Assembly (NCBI GenBank): GCA_910577925.1
Contig: CAJTOI010000001.1
Coordinates: 10,645 to 74,644 of the forward strand
Source: an uncultured Roseburia sp.
Lineage (GTDB): Bacteria > Bacillota > Clostridia > Lachnospirales > Lachnospiraceae
DNA: 64,000 nt
Direction of reading: 5' to 3'
Part shown: positions 42,197-51,432 of the stretch, in pieces
Numbering within the stretch: position 1 is the stretch's first letter
Layout: every line of letters starts with the position of its first letter
Notes under the pieces: generated by a model
The model's input: only the letters and a program-made list of their open reading frames with translations
What the model was told of the DNA's origin: nothing
The model's database searches: none
Translations under genes and position numbers: made by a program

Positions 42197-44065
42197 ATGA
42201 CAAAGCCAGCGTTATCCGATGAGATACTGATGAAGGTGGAAAAGCCTGCCCGGTACATCGGAAATGAATTAAACAGTATCAAAAAAGATAAAAATACCGT
42301 GGATATCCGTTTTGCAATGTGCTTTCCCGATGTGTACGAAATCGGAATGTCGCATCTGGGTATTCAGATTCTCTATGACATGTTCAACAAACGCGACGAT
42401 GTCTGGTGTGAGCGCGTGTATTCCCCCTGGCCGGATCTGCATGCCATTATGAAGGAGCAGTCGATACCGCTGTTCGGGCTTGAATCTCAGGAGCCGGTGC
42501 GCGATATGGATTTTCTCGGGATCACACTCCAGTACGAGATGTGCTACACCAATGTCTTGCAGATACTGGACTTAAGCGGGATTCCGCTGCTCGCCGAAGC
42601 GCGTGCAGACGGCTGTCCGATTGTGATCGGAGGCGGCCCCTGCACCTATAATCCGGAACCGATTGCGGCGTTTTTTGACCTCTTTTATATGGGGGAGGGG
42701 GAGATTACCTATGACGCCCTTTTTGATTTGTACAAGACGATGCGCGCCGCGGGGAAAAGCCGCGGGGAGTTTCTGCGGGAAGCCGTAAAGCTGCCGGGAA
42801 TCTATGTTCCCGCTCTCTATGCGGTGACTTACAAAGAGGACGGGACCATCGAGCGCTTTGCACCGCTGTATGAGGACGTGCCTGCGATCGTGACCAAGCA
42901 GCTGGTCCTCGATATGACAGAAGCCGTCTATCCGGAGAAGCCGGTCGTGCCCTTTCTCAAGGCGACTCAGGACCGCGTCGTACTGGAAATTCAGCGCGGC
43001 TGTATCCGGGGCTGCCGTTTCTGCCAGGCCGGAATGGTCTACCGCCCGGTGCGCGAAAAAAATGTGGAGCGGCTCAAAGACCTTGCCAGACAGATGATTG
43101 CCGCAACGGGACATGAGGAGATTTCTTTAAGCTCTTTAAGCTCTTCGGATTACGGTGAACTGGAAGAGCTGGTGAATTTTCTGATAGAAGAGTTTCACGG
43201 GAAAGGAGTCAATATCTCCCTTCCCTCTCTGCGCATTGACGCCTTTTCGCTGGATGTGATGAGCAAGGTGCAGGACATCCGAAAGAGCAGCCTCACCTTT
43301 GCCCCGGAGGCCGGTTCCCAGCGGCTTCGCGATGTCATCAACAAGGGACTGACCGAGGAGGTTATCTTAGACGGCGCCGAGATGGCTTTTTGCGGCGGCT
43401 GGAATAAGGTAAAGTTTTACTTTATGCTCGGACTTCCGACGGAGACGCAGGAGGATATGCGCGCCATCGCGCAGCTTGCCAATGAGACCGCGGCCCGCTA
43501 TTATGACACCGTGCCGAAGGAACGGCGGAACGGCAAATGCCAGATTACGATCTCGACTTCCTTTTTTGTGCCAAAGCCCTTTACCCCGTTCCAGTGGGCG
43601 CGGATGTACCCGCCCGAGGACTATATCGGACGCGCAAAAGTGGTAAATGATGCGGTTAAGGAACAGCTGAACCGTAAAAGCATCCGCTATAACTGGCATG
43701 AAGCGGATGTGACGGTGCTCGAGGGGGTTCTTGCCCGGGGAGACCGCAGAGTCGGACAGGCCATCTTAAAGGTCTATGAAGCGGGCGGCATCTTTGATGC
43801 GTGGTCCGAATTCTTTGATTACCAAAGGTGGCTCGACGCGTTTGATAAGGCCGGCATTGACCCGGATTTCTACACCATGCGGGAGCGTCCCGCGGACGAA
43901 ATCTTCCCGTGGGATTTTATCGACACCGGTGTGTCAAAGGAATTTCTGCGGAGAGAGTGGGACAATGCGATGGCGGAGTCGGTGACGCCGAATTGCAGAG
44001 CGCGGTGCGCGGGCTGCGGCGTCAAAAAATTTGGCGGAGGTGTCTGCTATGAAGATAAGAATTAA
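42197..44065 (+). CDS. B12-binding domain/radical SAM protein, TIGR03960 type
   Basis: A 622-residue protein. An N-terminal B12-binding-like domain (FPDVYEIGMSHLGIQILYDM, then GITLQYEMCYTNVLQILDLS) is followed by the radical SAM core with EIQRGCIRGCRFCQAGMVYR (CxxxCxxC) near residue 263, then SLPSLRIDAFSLDVM and KVKFYFMLGLPTETQEDMR. The C-terminus ends with a cysteine-rich CRARCAGCGVKKFGG, perhaps a second metal site. The substrate is unknown. The ATG at 42197 is preferred over the TTG three bases earlier. It overlaps the DUF2344 gene by 17 bases; the pair is conserved in Clostridia next to rng and rplU, pointing to RNA or ribosome modification. Confidence 0.9.
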   Translation: MTKPALSDEILMKVEKPARYIGNELNSIKKDKNTVDIRFAMCFPDVYEIGMSHLGIQILYDMFNKRDDVWCERVYSPWPDLHAIMKEQSIPLFGLESQEPVRDMDFLGITLQYEMCYTNVLQILDLSGIPLLAEARADGCPIVIGGGPCTYNPEPIAAFFDLFYMGEGEITYDALFDLYKTMRAAGKSRGEFLREAVKLPGIYVPALYAVTYKEDGTIERFAPLYEDVPAIVTKQLVLDMTEAVYPEKPVVPFLKATQDRVVLEIQRGCIRGCRFCQAGMVYRPVREKNVERLKDLARQMIAATGHEEISLSSLSSSDYGELEELVNFLIEEFHGKGVNISLPSLRIDAFSLDVMSKVQDIRKSSLTFAPEAGSQRLRDVINKGLTEEVILDGAEMAFCGGWNKVKFYFMLGLPTETQEDMRAIAQLANETAARYYDTVPKERRNGKCQITISTSFFVPKPFTPFQWARMYPPEDYIGRAKVVNDAVKEQLNRKSIRYNWHEADVTVLEGVLARGDRRVGQAILKVYEAGGIFDAWSEFFDYQRWLDAFDKAGIDPDFYTMRERPADEIFPWDFIDTGVSKEFLRREWDNAMAESVTPNCRARCAGCGVKKFGGGVCYEDKN

Positions 44066-44792
44066 GTTCCGAAAATTCGGTGTGATGAAGTTTGTCGGGC
44101 ATCTGGATCTCATGCGTTATTTTCAGAAGGCCGTCCGGCGGGCCGGCATCGAGATCTGTTATTCCGAGGGATTTTCCCCGCATCAGATTATGTCTTTTGC
44201 GGCGCCGCTCGGCGTCGGGCTTACCAGCGACGGGGAATACTTTGATATCGAAGTTCACGGTATCAAATCGACCGAAGAAACGCTTGCGGCGCTCAATGAC
44301 GTTATGGTGGACGGCGTGGAAATCACCGGCTGCCGGATTCTGCCGGATTCCGCCAAAACCGCGATGTCCGTCGTGGCTGCGGCAGACTATGAGCTGTACG
44401 TTAAGGAGGGCTATACGCCTCCGGCTTCGGCCGCGGATTTTTCTGAGGGCATACGGGAGCATTTTTACGGAGCGGATTCGTTTCTTATTACGAAACAGAC
44501 GAAAAAGAGCGAAAAACAGATGGATTTAAAGCGGCTGGTCTATGTTTTCGAGGTGGAGGAGCGGGCGCATACGCTCTGTTTTTCTCTGATGACACGCACC
44601 GGAAGCACGGATAATTTAAAGCCCGAGTCAGCACTGGAAGCGCTTTTCGGAAAGATGGGACTGGCATATTGCCCCGAGGCCGTCCAGATTCACAGGAAGG
44701 ATATCTACGCGCTCAAAGATCCCGGTTCTGCGGACGGCACGCTGACTGCATCGGATTTTATTTCGCTCCAGGATATGGGGGAACAGATCTGA
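44049..44792 (+). CDS. DUF2344 protein, TIGR03936 type, partner of the radical SAM protein
   Basis: A 247-residue protein starting MKIRIKFRKFGVMKFVGHLD, then LMRYFQKAVRRAGIEICYSE and GFSPHQIMSFAAPLGVGLTS, the family signature. In some bacteria this domain is fused to the TIGR03960 radical SAM protein, so the two very likely work together. No catalytic residues are known. GGAGGTG precedes the ATG at 44049. It ends one base before the RNase G gene. Confidence 0.88.
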   Translation: MKIRIKFRKFGVMKFVGHLDLMRYFQKAVRRAGIEICYSEGFSPHQIMSFAAPLGVGLTSDGEYFDIEVHGIKSTEETLAALNDVMVDGVEITGCRILPDSAKTAMSVVAAADYELYVKEGYTPPASAADFSEGIREHFYGADSFLITKQTKKSEKQMDLKRLVYVFEVEERAHTLCFSLMTRTGSTDNLKPESALEALFGKMGLAYCPEAVQIHRKDIYALKDPGSADGTLTASDFISLQDMGEQI

Positions 44793-44793
44793 G

Positions 44794-46051
44794 ATGAACC
44801 GCTATGTAATTACAAGAGAACAGATAAACGGGCAGGAGTATCAGGTTTCGGCCCTTTACGACGAAGCGAAGCATATGGTTGAGGTGTCTTTGGCAAAGGA
44901 AGGATGTGCCTCGCTTCTTGGGAATATTTACATCGGCCGCGTGGAGCATGTGCTCGGCAATCTGAATGCGGCCTTTGTAAAAATTTCACCCGAGCAGCGC
45001 TGCTACCTCTCGCTCGATGACTTAAAGGCCCCTGTCTTTACCAGGAAACTCTCAAAGAAAAAAGCGCTTGCGGAGGGCGAAGAGCTTCTGGTGCAGGTGA
45101 CGCGGGAAGCCATAAAAACAAAAGAGCCTGCGGTCACTGCGGATTTAAGCCTTTCGGGCACCTATGCGGTTGTGTCAACCGGAAACAAAAAATGCGGCGT
45201 TTCCGCAAAGCTTCCCAAGGAACGGCGGAAACATTTTACGGAGCTTCTCGGTCAGACGGCAGACGGCAGATACGGCATCGTTGTGCGCACAAATGCGGGC
45301 AATGCATCCGACGAGGCGGTGCTTGCCGAGATTGCCGACCTGCAGAGGCAGTGCGACGGGCTGCTTGCCGCCGCAAAGCATAAGGACTGCTTTGGCCTGC
45401 TCTATGAAAAACCGCCGCTTTTCCTCAGGGAATTAGACAATCTGCGCACGGATTCCTTAGAACAGATTGTCACGGACGACAGGCAGGTATTTGAACAGGT
45501 CTGCGCCCACTATCACATTCCGCAGGAAGCGCTTGTGACAAAGGGATGCGTTCCTGCGCCGGTCGATACGGCAGCGGCGGGAGAGCAGCTTCAGATACGT
45601 TTTTACCGGGATGACGCCGTCTCGCTGTCGACGCTCTACAGCGTAAAGAGTCACTTGAAGGATGCGTTAAGGGAACGCGTGTGGTTCCGGCGCCTATCTG
45701 ATCATTCAGCCGACGGAGGCTCTGACCGTCATCGATGTGAACACCGGAAAAAATGTGGCAAAACGGGATGTGCAGGAGCATTTTCTGCGCGTAAACAAGG
45801 AGGCCGCAGAGGAGATTGCAAGACAGCTGCGTCTGCGCAACCTCTCTGGCATCATCATCGTGGATTTTATCAATCTGACAGACCGGAGCGCACAGGATGC
45901 GCTTTTGTCCCAGTTCCGTGCAGCGTTAAAGCGTGACCCCGTTCCGGTACGGCTTGCCGGCATGACAAAGCTCGGGCTTGTGGAGCTGACCCGAAAAAAG
46001 GGAAAGCAGTCGCTTGCGGAGTCGCTGCGGGCACAGGAAAATTCCCCGTAG
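44794..46051 (+). pseudogene. rng: Ribonuclease E/G gene with a frameshift
   Basis: Codons from ATG 44794 give the N-terminal RNase G part (S1-like domain with GNIYIGRVEHVLGNLNAAFV and YLSLDD). After Trp297 (45682-45684) the frame turns to nonsense, while the +1 frame from about 45686 continues with SGAYLIIQPTEALTVIDVNT, GKNVAKRDVQEHFLRVNKEA and LSGIIIVDFINLTDRSAQDA to a stop at 46051. Family members read VWLKSGAYLII here, so five bases appear lost (net +1). Both catalytic aspartates (TVIDVN, IIVDF) lie after the break, so as read no active enzyme is made. The break may be a real mutation or a sequencing error. No slippery site or stop codon at the junction suggests programmed shifting. The order rng-rplU is normal for Firmicutes relatives. 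Confidence 0.85.
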
Positions 46052-46078
46052 ATTTCGGGAGAAGAAAATAAAAAACAG

Positions 46079-46107
46079 TTGACGGGACAGGTTCCGTATG
46101 CTAGAAT
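46079..46107 (+). promoter_or_regulatory. Promoter of rplU-prp-rpmA
   Basis: TTGACG (46079-46084), 17 bases and TAGAAT (46102-46107) with TG one base before the -10 box. Transcription would start near 46114, giving a leader of about 87 bases. Confidence 0.85.
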
Positions 46108-46111
46108 AACG

Positions 46112-46198
46112 AAGTATGCCGCACAGTGAGGTATCAAAGTCTGTTTTGCTCTGCACGACAGCACCGCAACTGGCGAGTAATGATAAATAGGAGGTGCC
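46112..46198 (+). ncRNA. Ribosomal protein L21 leader (5'-UTR autoregulatory motif)
   Basis: The leader between the promoter and rplU contains TATGCCGCACAGTGAGG, GACAGCACCGCAACTGGCGA and GTAATGATAAATAGGAGG. The GCACCGCAACTGGCGAGTAAT part and its position resemble the L21 leader motif found before rplU in Firmicutes, thought to let L21 control its own synthesis. The call is from recall of the family and from context; I could not run a covariance model. Confidence 0.6.
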
Positions 46199-46200
46199 AT

Positions 46201-46506
46201 ATGTACGCAATTATTGCAACAGGCGGAAAACAGTACAAAGTATCCGAAGGCGATATCATTACCATTGAAAAACTTGGTGTGGAAGCCGGTGAGAAAGTGA
46301 CCTTTGATCAGGTTCTGGCCGTATCCGACAACGGAATCAAGGTAGGTTCCGACGTGGAGAACGCATCGGTAGAGGCTTCTGTCGTGAGAGAGGGCAGAGG
46401 GAAAAAGGTTATCGTTTACAAGTACAAGAGAAAGACCGGCTATCATAAGAAAAACGGTCACAGACAGGCGTTTACCCAGGTTAAGATCGAAAAGATTCAC
46501 GCGTAA
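46201..46506 (+). CDS. rplU: 50S ribosomal protein L21
   Basis: A 101-residue L21: [20 protein letters not shown] at the start and [20 protein letters not shown] near the end, both family signatures. ATAGGAGGTG precedes the ATG at 46201; the 25-codon open extension upstream is the leader. It opens the rplU-prp-rpmA unit. Confidence 0.97.
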   Translation: MYAIIATGGKQYKVSEGDIITIEKLGVEAGEKVTFDQVLAVSDNGIKVGSDVENASVEASVVREGRGKKVIVYKYKRKTGYHKKNGHRQAFTQVKIEKIHA

Positions 46507-46531
46507 TCCGCTGTTTGAGACACTGCTTGTT

Positions 46532-46858
46532 ATGACAGCGATCACGTTTTTCAGAGACCATGACGAAAAGTATCTCGGATTTACCTGTCTCGGCCATACC
46601 GGGTATGCCGACGAGGGCGAGGATATCGTCTGTGCGGGGGTTTCCGCACTGGTGATTAACACGGTGAATGCGCTCGCAGCGTTTACGGAGGAGCAATTCG
46701 AGACGGAAGCGGAGGTTCCCGGCGAACTTGCGGTTCGTTTTGCGGCTCCGGCCGGTCACGATGCGCAGCTGCTTATACAATCGCTTGTTTTGGGCCTGCA
46801 GGGAATACAGGATACGTATGGAAATGATTATGTAATGTTAAAGTTTAAGGAGGTGTAG
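46532..46858 (+). CDS. prp: Ribosomal-processing cysteine protease Prp
   Basis: A 108-residue protein with the catalytic His22 and Cys34 in GHTGYADEGEDIVCAGVSAL. Prp removes the N-terminal extension of L27 in Firmicutes. It lies between rplU and rpmA, its universal place in this group, and the L27 product downstream has the matching cleavage sequence. The spacer after rplU is 25 bp; rpmA starts 3 bp after it. Confidence 0.95.
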   Translation: MTAITFFRDHDEKYLGFTCLGHTGYADEGEDIVCAGVSALVINTVNALAAFTEEQFETEAEVPGELAVRFAAPAGHDAQLLIQSLVLGLQGIQDTYGNDYVMLKFKEV

Positions 46859-46861
46859 GAC

Positions 46862-47146
46862 ATGTTGAATATGAACCTTCAGTTTTTCGCTCATAAAAAA
46901 GGAGTCGGTTCTACCAAGAACGGCCGTGATTCCGAGTCGAAGAGATTAGGTGCAAAAAGAGCAGACGGACAGTTTGTAAAAGCTGGAAATATTTTATACA
47001 GACAGCGCGGAACAAAGATTCATCCGGGTACCAATGTAGGGATCGGAGGCGATGATACGTTATTCGCTTTAACGGATGGCGTCTTGAGATTTGAGAGAAA
47101 AGGAAGAGACAAGAAGCAGGCTTCCGTATATCCGGTAGCTGAATAA
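46862..47146 (+). CDS. rpmA: 50S ribosomal protein L27 with Prp-cleaved N-terminal extension
   Basis: A 94-residue L27. The first nine residues MLNMNLQFF form the extension cut by Prp; the mature protein starts [20 protein letters not shown], the part that reaches the peptidyl-transferase centre. [20 protein letters not shown] is the rest of the signature. AAGGAGGTG precedes the ATG. A strong terminator follows. Confidence 0.97.
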   Translation: MLNMNLQFFAHKKGVGSTKNGRDSESKRLGAKRADGQFVKAGNILYRQRGTKIHPGTNVGIGGDDTLFALTDGVLRFERKGRDKKQASVYPVAE

Positions 47147-47154
47147 GTTTACTG

Positions 47155-47186
47155 TAGACCCGGCATTTTCGTCGGGTCTATTTTTT
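47155..47186 (+). terminator. Rho-independent terminator of rpmA
   Basis: TAGACCCG and CGGGTCTA are perfect arms around GCATTTTCGT, followed by TTTTTT. Confidence 0.92.
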
Positions 47187-47259
47187 CATGAAGCGGTCCG
47201 CACGGCAGGAGAACTGCCGTCAGGCGGGAGCAGGCCGCTGTGCAGTATCTGTGAGGTAG

Positions 47260-48549
<1,290 letters not shown>

Positions 48550-48599
48550 GTGAAGAACTATGTGAAATCGCGGCTCTTCACCGGAATGGAGATATCACT

Positions 48600-48902
48600 A
48601 TGAGTTTAACTAGCAAGCAGCGCGCCTATCTCGGAAGTCAGGCAAACGCTTTGGATGCGATCTTTCAGATCGGAAAGTCAAGCCTGACCCCGGAGCTTAT
48701 CGGTGCATTGGACGAAGCCATCGAAAAGCGCGAGCTGATAAAAGTGTCCGTGCTCAAAAACTGTGCGGATGACCCGCGGGAAATTGCCGGCATCATCGCC
48801 GAACGCACGCGCTCGGAGGTCGTAAAGGTCATCGGGAAAAAGATCATCCTGTTTCGGCAGGCAAAGAAAAACACAAAATACGAGCTTCCCGGAAAGGTGT
48901 GA
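48600..48902 (+). CDS. yhbY: CRM-domain RNA-binding protein YhbY
   Basis: A 100-residue protein with a single CRM domain: MSLTSKQRAYLGSQANALDA, IFQIGKSSLTPELIGALDEA and the IGKKIILFRQ end. YhbY binds pre-50S particles and helps ribosome assembly. It lies between obg and nadD, its usual place (yqeI in Bacillus). The 50-bp gap before it holds a short GAAGA/TCTTC hairpin. Confidence 0.93.
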   Translation: MSLTSKQRAYLGSQANALDAIFQIGKSSLTPELIGALDEAIEKRELIKVSVLKNCADDPREIAGIIAERTRSEVVKVIGKKIILFRQAKKNTKYELPGKV

Positions 48903-48910
48903 CAGGTCAT

Positions 48911-49567
48911 ATGGAGGATATGTTACAGGGACGCCGTATCGGCATTTTGGGCGGCTCCTTTGACCCGATTCATCAGGGACACATCAATATCGCGTTAAAT
49001 GCCAGAAAAGAGTTTTCGCTCGATGAAGTATGGTTTGTTCCGGCAGGCCATTCTCCGAACAAAGACGAGCGCCGTATGGCCCCTGCAGGGGACAGGGCCC
49101 GAATGGTCGAGCTGGCGCTTGCAGACTATCCGTTCTTTCGTCTGTCACGTATTGAACTGGACGCGGAGGAGACAAGCTACACCTGCCGCACACTGGCGAA
49201 GCTGAATGCGCATCATCCCGGAAATCGCTTTTATTTTATTATGGGCGCGGATTCTCTGGATTACTTTGAACAATGGTTTCATCCGGAGCTTATCTGTGAG
49301 TATGCGGTGATTCTTGTCGCGGTTCGGGACGAACTCGACATTGCGCAGATCAACGCGAAAATCCGGTACGTCAAACAGCTCTTTCCGGCAGAAATTTATC
49401 CGGTCCGGGGCGGGCGCACCGAAATATCTTCCACCGAATTGCGGAGACGTATTTCGGAACAGACAGCTCCCGGGACGGCCCAGCCGGATCCGTGTCTGCC
49501 GGAACGCGTATGGCGCTATATTCGTGAACGGGAACTTTATGGGAGCAAAGCATATGGAACGGAATGA
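48911..49567 (+). CDS. nadD: Nicotinate-nucleotide adenylyltransferase
   Basis: A 218-residue nucleotidyltransferase with GILGGSFDPIHQGHINIALN (the HxGH motif as HQGH), VPAGHSPNKDERRMAPAGDR, FIMGADSLDYFEQWFHPELI and ISSTELRRRISEQT. It joins NaMN and ATP to give deamido-NAD. Three starts are possible (GTG 48899, ATG 48911, ATG 48920); 48911 has an AAGGTG 11 bases before and is kept with moderate certainty. Its end overlaps yqeK by 14 bases. Confidence 0.94.
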   Translation: MEDMLQGRRIGILGGSFDPIHQGHINIALNARKEFSLDEVWFVPAGHSPNKDERRMAPAGDRARMVELALADYPFFRLSRIELDAEETSYTCRTLAKLNAHHPGNRFYFIMGADSLDYFEQWFHPELICEYAVILVAVRDELDIAQINAKIRYVKQLFPAEIYPVRGGRTEISSTELRRRISEQTAPGTAQPDPCLPERVWRYIRERELYGSKAYGTE

Positions 49568-50123
49568 GATCAGAAAACGTTTAAAAAAAGTATTGGATAA
49601 GGGACGTTACGAGCACACAAAAGGTGTGATGTATACGGCCGCAAGCCTCGCGATGGCGTATGAGTATCCGATTGAGGATGCAATGCTGGCCGGCTTGCTG
49701 CATGACTGCGCAAAATGCATTCCAAACGACGAAAAAATTTCGCTCTGCAAAAAGAACGGCATTGCCATAACCGCGGTCGAACACGAAAGTCCCTATTTGC
49801 TACATGCAAAACTCGGCGCCTTCCTCGCAGAGACAAAATACGATGTGAAAAATCCCGAGATACTGCATGCAATAGAGGTTCACACCACCGGGGAAGCCGA
49901 CATGAGCCTTTTGGACAAGATTATTTATATTGCCGACTATATTGAGCCCGGGAGGGATAAAGCGCCCAATTTGGCTGCCGTGCGGCGGCTGGCGTTTCAG
50001 GACATAGACGCATGTATGGCGCAGATACTTGACGACTGCCTGCAGTACAATCGTATGCGCGGCAATTCGATTGATGCGGCCTCGCAGATTGCCTATGAAT
50101 ATTACAGACAATTTCAAAAATGA
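49554..50123 (+). CDS. yqeK: HD-domain hydrolase YqeK (Ap4A hydrolase family)
   Basis: A 189-residue HD protein with YEHTKGVMYTAASLAMAYEY, MLAGLLHDCAKCIPNDEKI (the HD pair), then IEVHTTGEADMSLLDKIIYI and ADYIEPGRDKAPNLAAVRRL. Bacillus YqeK splits diadenosine tetraphosphate to ADP. GGGAG eight bases before the ATG at 49554 supports this start; the ATG at 49539 is an alternative. It is part of nadD-yqeK-rsfS, the same order as in Bacillus. Confidence 0.93.
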   Translation: MERNEIRKRLKKVLDKGRYEHTKGVMYTAASLAMAYEYPIEDAMLAGLLHDCAKCIPNDEKISLCKKNGIAITAVEHESPYLLHAKLGAFLAETKYDVKNPEILHAIEVHTTGEADMSLLDKIIYIADYIEPGRDKAPNLAAVRRLAFQDIDACMAQILDDCLQYNRMRGNSIDAASQIAYEYYRQFQK

Positions 50124-50143
50124 CGGAGAGAGTGGAGGAAATT

Positions 50144-50491
50144 ATGACATCAGCAGAATACTGTAAAACAGCGGTTGCCGCTTTGGAAGACCGAAAAGCG
50201 GAAGATGTAACCATTATCGATATCCGCGAGGTATCAACGGTCGCAGATTATTTTATTATTGCAAACGGAACAAATCAGAATCAGATTCAGGCGATGCGCG
50301 ATGCCTGCGACGAGGCGTTGCACAAGGCAGGGCTGCCTGCCCGTCAGGTGGAGGGAAATTCAAATTCCACCTGGATTCTGATGGATTACAACGATATTAT
50401 CATTCACATTTTTTCAAAGGAAGACCGGCTGTTTTATGATTTGGAACGAATCTGGAGAGACGGTAAAGTTGTGACGATAGACGAACTGTAA
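50144..50491 (+). CDS. rsfS: Ribosome silencing factor RsfS
   Basis: A 115-residue RsfS/Iojap protein: DVTIIDIREVSTVADYFIIA, then NGTNQNQIQAMRDACDEALH, GNSNSTWILMDYNDIIIHIF and YDLERIWRDGK. It binds L14 and blocks subunit joining when nutrients are scarce. GTGGAGG before the ATG at 50144 fixes the start; an ATG overlapping the yqeK stop would add eight residues. A very long hairpin follows. Confidence 0.95.
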   Translation: MTSAEYCKTAVAALEDRKAEDVTIIDIREVSTVADYFIIANGTNQNQIQAMRDACDEALHKAGLPARQVEGNSNSTWILMDYNDIIIHIFSKEDRLFYDLERIWRDGKVVTIDEL

Positions 50492-50522
50492 AGCGGCTGA
50501 CGCAGATGAACGGCCGAATTGC

Positions 50523-50583
50523 AGTCGGAAAAGGGAGTCAGTTTTCGCGCCTTGCAAGGGACGAGAACTGACTTTTTCCGACT
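50523..50583. terminator. Long hairpin, probably bidirectional terminator between rsfS and lexA
   Basis: AGTCGGAAAA/TTTTTCCGACT and AGTCAGTTTTCG/CGAGAACTGACT pair to form a stem of over 20 bases with an inner CCTT/AAGG element. Read on the plus strand, the inner stem is followed by TTTTTCCGAC; on the minus strand it can serve the convergent lexA transcript. Confidence 0.8.
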
Positions 50584-50615
50584 GTGTAAACCGTTGTCCG
50601 CCGAGCGTGTGACTG

Positions 50616-51233
50616 TCATGAAAAAAATCGAAACACGCCGAATACTTTTCCAAGAATCGTACAGTCGTCTACGATAATCGGATCCATCGTATCGTTTTCC
50701 GGCTGAAGACGCACATGACCGTCCTCCCGATAAAAAGTCTTAACCGTCGCGGAATCGTCTACCAGCGCGACCACCATATCACCGTTGCGCGCATCCGCAC
50801 AGCATTCCACAAGAATCTTATCTCCGTCGCAAATCCCGGCGTTAATCATGCTTTCCCCTTTGACATTCAGAATAAAGGTGTCGTTGTTCGGCATAAACTC
50901 CAGCGGAATCGGAAAATAGTTCTCGATATTTTCAACCGCCAAAAGCGGCTGGCCTGCAGCAACATTGCCGATGATCGGAACGTTTGCGACCTCGCGGCGC
51001 GTCAGATTAAAACTGTCGTCGATAATCTCAATCGCGCGGGGCTTTGTGGGGTCTCTTCTGATATAACCGTTCTTCTCAAGTGTTTCTAAATGAGAATGAA
51101 CGGAAGAGGTAGACTTCAAATCCACGGCCTCACAGATCTCACGGACAGCGGGAGGATAACCCTTGTTTAAAATTTCCTGCTTAATGTATTCCAGTATCTC
51201 TCTCTGTTTTTCGCTGATTTTACCATATGCCAT
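50616..51233 (-). CDS. lexA: SOS repressor LexA
   Basis: A 205-residue LexA: winged-helix domain ([20 protein letters not shown], then [20 protein letters not shown]) and C-terminal S24 peptidase domain. The self-cleavage bond is Ala93-Gly94 ([11 protein letters not shown]), the catalytic Ser128 is in [12 protein letters not shown] and Lys165 in [10 protein letters not shown]; all are intact. It represses DNA damage genes until RecA filaments trigger cleavage. AGGAGG before the ATG at 51233 fixes the start. It is divergent from a LysM gene, as lexA-yneA in Bacillus, with LexA boxes between. Confidence 0.97.
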   Translation of the reverse strand: MAYGKISEKQREILEYIKQEILNKGYPPAVREICEAVDLKSTSSVHSHLETLEKNGYIRRDPTKPRAIEIIDDSFNLTRREVANVPIIGNVAAGQPLLAVENIENYFPIPLEFMPNNDTFILNVKGESMINAGICDGDKILVECCADARNGDMVVALVDDSATVKTFYREDGHVRLQPENDTMDPIIVDDCTILGKVFGVFRFFS

Positions 51234-51260
51234 GAATCCAATACCTCCTAAACTGATAAT

Positions 51261-51274
51261 CGAACACTGTATTT
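51261..51274. promoter_or_regulatory. Half LexA site in the lexA leader
   Basis: CGAAC is followed after four bases by TATTT rather than GTTCG, so only one half matches. It lies 28 bp upstream of the lexA start and downstream of its -10 box; weak binding is possible. Confidence 0.3.
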
Positions 51275-51284
51275 TACCTCTATA

Positions 51285-51313
51285 AGTGTAGCATAGATTT
51301 TTACAAAATGCAA
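51285..51313 (-). promoter_or_regulatory. Promoter of lexA
   Basis: On the minus strand TTGCAT (51308-51313), 17 bases and TACACT (51285-51290). A LexA box starts 11 bp upstream of the -35 hexamer. Confidence 0.7.
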
Positions 51314-51323
51314 ACATATATTC

Positions 51324-51337
51324 CGAAAATTTGTTCG
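51324..51337. promoter_or_regulatory. LexA box (13 of 14 positions symmetric consensus)
   Basis: CGAAAATTTGTTCG matches CGAAC-N4-GTTCG with one mismatch. It sits between the divergent lexA and yneA-like promoters, 8 bp upstream of the latter's -35 box. Confidence 0.7.
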
Positions 51338-51345
51338 ATTTTCTA

Positions 51346-51374
51346 TTGACAAACATCTGTTCTAATAATAAGAT
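51346..51374 (+). promoter_or_regulatory. Promoter of the yneA-like gene with an embedded LexA box
   Basis: TTGACA (51346-51351), 17 bases and TAAGAT (51369-51374). The spacer contains CAAACATCTGTTCT (51350-51363), a weaker LexA box (CGAAC-N4-GTTCG with two mismatches), so repressor binding would directly block RNA polymerase. Confidence 0.7.
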
Positions 51375-51381
51375 AATGTCA

Positions 51382-51408
51382 TAAACAAATGTTCGCAACA
51401 AATGTTCG
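51382..51408. promoter_or_regulatory. Two overlapping LexA boxes at the yneA-like transcription start
   Basis: TAAACAAATGTTCG (51382-51395) and GCAACAAATGTTCG (51395-51408) each hold a perfect GTTCG right half and a degenerate left half, share one base and form a 13-base direct repeat. They lie right after the -10 box. Confidence 0.65.
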
Positions 51409-51432
51409 CCAAAAGAAAAACAGGAGGTCCTC

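Noticed and set aside
45670..45700. Programmed ribosomal frameshift in the RNase G gene
   Set aside because: There is no slippery run, no stop codon at the shift point and no downstream pseudoknot visible, and residues expected in the family are missing at the junction, which points to a small deletion.
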